DNA of 64,000 nt from Ruminococcus sp. (GTDB lineage: Bacteria; Bacillota; Clostridia; Oscillospirales; Ruminococcaceae): the NCBI GenBank assembly GCA_017460665.1, contig JAFUAO010000041.1:1-64000 (forward strand), written 5' to 3'. The notes below the pieces were generated by a model. The model had not been told where the DNA came from. It did not search any database and saw only the letters and a list, made by a program, of their open reading frames with translations. The position numbers were made by a program, and so were the translations under genes. Shown in pieces: positions 63,137-64,000 of this stretch; within the stretch, counting starts at the first letter, position 1, and each line of letters starts with the position of its first letter.

Positions 63137-63550
63137 TCATATCAGCTTTCCGCTGAAATGGTCGATCTCATGCTGAACGATCTGGGCCTCGAAGTCCCGG
63201 AGGGTCAGCTTTTTCTTTTTGTAGCTCTCGTCGAAGAACTCGACGCTGATCACCTTATGGCGAACTGCGGTGCGGGTCCCCGTCAGGGAAAGACAGCCCT
63301 CCTCGGCGGTGTAGACCTGCTTTGAGCGGTCCGTGATCACCGGGTCGATCATCACCACGATCTTCCCCTTGATCAGCGCCGCAAGGATAGTTTTGTTCAC
63401 GCCGATCATATTTGCCGCCATTCCCACGCAGCGGTCACTGTTGGCAGCAAGGGTGTCCTTTAGGTCCCTTGCTGTCTCCATATCGGAGCGGTCGGCAGGG
63501 ACTGACTTTTGCTGCAAGAAGATCGGGTCACGGATAATTTCTCTGACCAT
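63137..63550 (-). CDS. def: Peptide deformylase (variant motif 1)
   Basis: The 137-residue metalloenzyme removes the formyl group from nascent proteins. Motif 2 EEGCLS (metal Cys) and motif 3 QIVQHEIDH (two metal His plus catalytic Glu) are intact. Motif 1 reads VGMAANMIGV where the canonical form is GxGxAAxQ, so the oxyanion-stabilising Gln is Met here. The protein is short, lacking the C-terminal helix of type 1 enzymes. TAGGAGG overlaps the sfsA stop codon, ten bases before its ATG, so they are cotranscribed. It could be a second, specialised deformylase. Confidence 0.9.
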   Translation of the reverse strand: MVREIIRDPIFLQQKSVPADRSDMETARDLKDTLAANSDRCVGMAANMIGVNKTILAALIKGKIVVMIDPVITDRSKQVYTAEEGCLSLTGTRTAVRHKVISVEFFDESYKKKKLTLRDFEAQIVQHEIDHFSGKLI

Positions 63551-63559
63551 GGTAGCCTC

Positions 63560-64000
63560 CTAAAGGATAACTGGGATCTGGCCGGTGATCTCCATGGAAT
63601 TTGGAGCCACACGGCACTGGACGGCGAGGATCTGTACGCCCTTCTGCTGGGCCAGACGGAGGGCCTGGCCGAACTGCGGGTGAGTCTCGTCGTTGGGCGA
63701 AAAAGAAACAGCGCCGCTCATCTGCACCACGAAGAGGACGTAGGCGCCGAAGCCGTTCTCCTTGGCACGGATCAGCTCGTTCAGGTGCTTGACGCCACGC
63801 TCAGTGGGAGCGTCGGGGAAGAACACACGGCGGTCCCTTTCCAAGGTAACGCCCTTGACCTCCATGAAGGAAATTTCCTCGCCCTGCCGGATACAAAGGT
63901 CGAAGCGAGAGCTGCCGTAGGTGTGCTCTCTGCGGATCTGTGCTCCCTTGCCGAAAACAGCTCCAGTGCTCAGCCACTCCTCCGCTGCCTTGTTGGGAGC
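63560..64000 (-). CDS. sfsA: SfsA family DNA/RNA nuclease-like protein (N-terminus beyond window)
   Basis: The 146 visible codons match the C-terminal two thirds of SfsA: SSRFDLCIRQGEEISFMEVK, GVTLERDRRVFFPDAPTERG, VKHLNELIRAKENGFGAYVL and the end segment with FSPNDETHPQFGQALR. These carry the PD-(D/E)xK-like residues (D in RFDL, ExK in MEVKG). The frame runs open to the window edge. It was first described in E. coli as affecting sugar fermentation; the true role is unclear. It is cotranscribed with def. Confidence 0.93.
   Translation of the reverse strand, partial: APNKAAEEWLSTGAVFGKGAQIRREHTYGSSRFDLCIRQGEEISFMEVKGVTLERDRRVFFPDAPTERGVKHLNELIRAKENGFGAYVLFVVQMSGAVSFSPNDETHPQFGQALRLAQQKGVQILAVQCRVAPNSMEITGQIPVIL

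Overview
The window reads as chromosome of a fibre-degrading, cellulosome-forming Ruminococcus (Clostridia, Oscillospirales). The sequence is fairly GC-rich, promoters are mostly TTGACA-17-TATAAT, start sites carry GGAGG-type ribosome binding sites, and at least six secreted proteins carry dockerin modules of ruminococcal style. Base composition and dockerin style suggest something near R. champanellensis, but species cannot be fixed from the sequence alone.

Layout. 0-3.4 kb (mostly minus strand): a damaged iron/heme uptake locus, with an ABC exporter-like gene cut by the window edge, a FecE-type ATPase lacking its Walker A half, a NEAT-like secreted protein fused out of frame to that ATPase remnant, and a winged-helix regulator. 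The regulator and NEAT promoters share a TTAGC-N4-GCTAA operator. 3.55-3.96 kb: RNase P RNA. 4.0-7.4 kb: GNAT acetyltransferase, intracellular GH3 beta-glucosidase and corrinoid adenosyltransferase. 7.7-15.6 kb: YerC/TrpR-like regulator plus dockerin-bearing GH9 cellulase, a HAD phosphatase, a secreted clan GH-A-like hydrolase, and a dockerin protein of unknown role. 15.7-17.8 kb: pflA and cca. 17.9-26.6 kb: a small RNA candidate followed by a nine-gene V-type ATPase operon (F-I-K-E-C-G-A-B-D order) whose K subunit keeps the known Na+ ligands. 26.7-32.4 kb: LRR-dockerin protein, tcdA, a YegP-like protein, and an ispD-ispF operon. 32.6-38 kb: intracellular GH26-like enzyme and a 1204-residue PL11 rhamnogalacturonan lyase with CBM13, two repeat modules and a dockerin. 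38.2-39.7 kb: ECF sigma factor overlapping a Thr-rich membrane protein.

39.8-48 kb looks acquired and partly decayed: a Tn916-type integrase pseudogene, C-terminal scraps of several genes, then an AT-richer block of two aldo/keto reductases, an esterase, a LysR regulator, a PanE-like reductase and a TetR regulator. Three AACC-N4-GGTT sites mark a probable LysR regulon. 48.1-53.4 kb returns to ordinary chromosome: a leader with repeated TAGTAGTA motifs before a low-molecular-weight phosphatase, a calcineurin-like phosphatase, two membrane proteins and a sodium:neurotransmitter-symporter-family transporter.

53.6-62.6 kb is the most coherent polysaccharide locus. A cytoplasmic regulator fusing a sugar-binding-protein-like sensor, a degenerate GGDEF domain and an AraC DNA-binding domain is transcribed away from two large xylan enzymes, GH30-CBM22-dockerin-CE1 and GH43-CBM22-dockerin-CE1. 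Together they could cut the xylan backbone, trim side chains and remove esters while docked to the same scaffold. The window closes with TfoX-N, peptide deformylase and sfsA.
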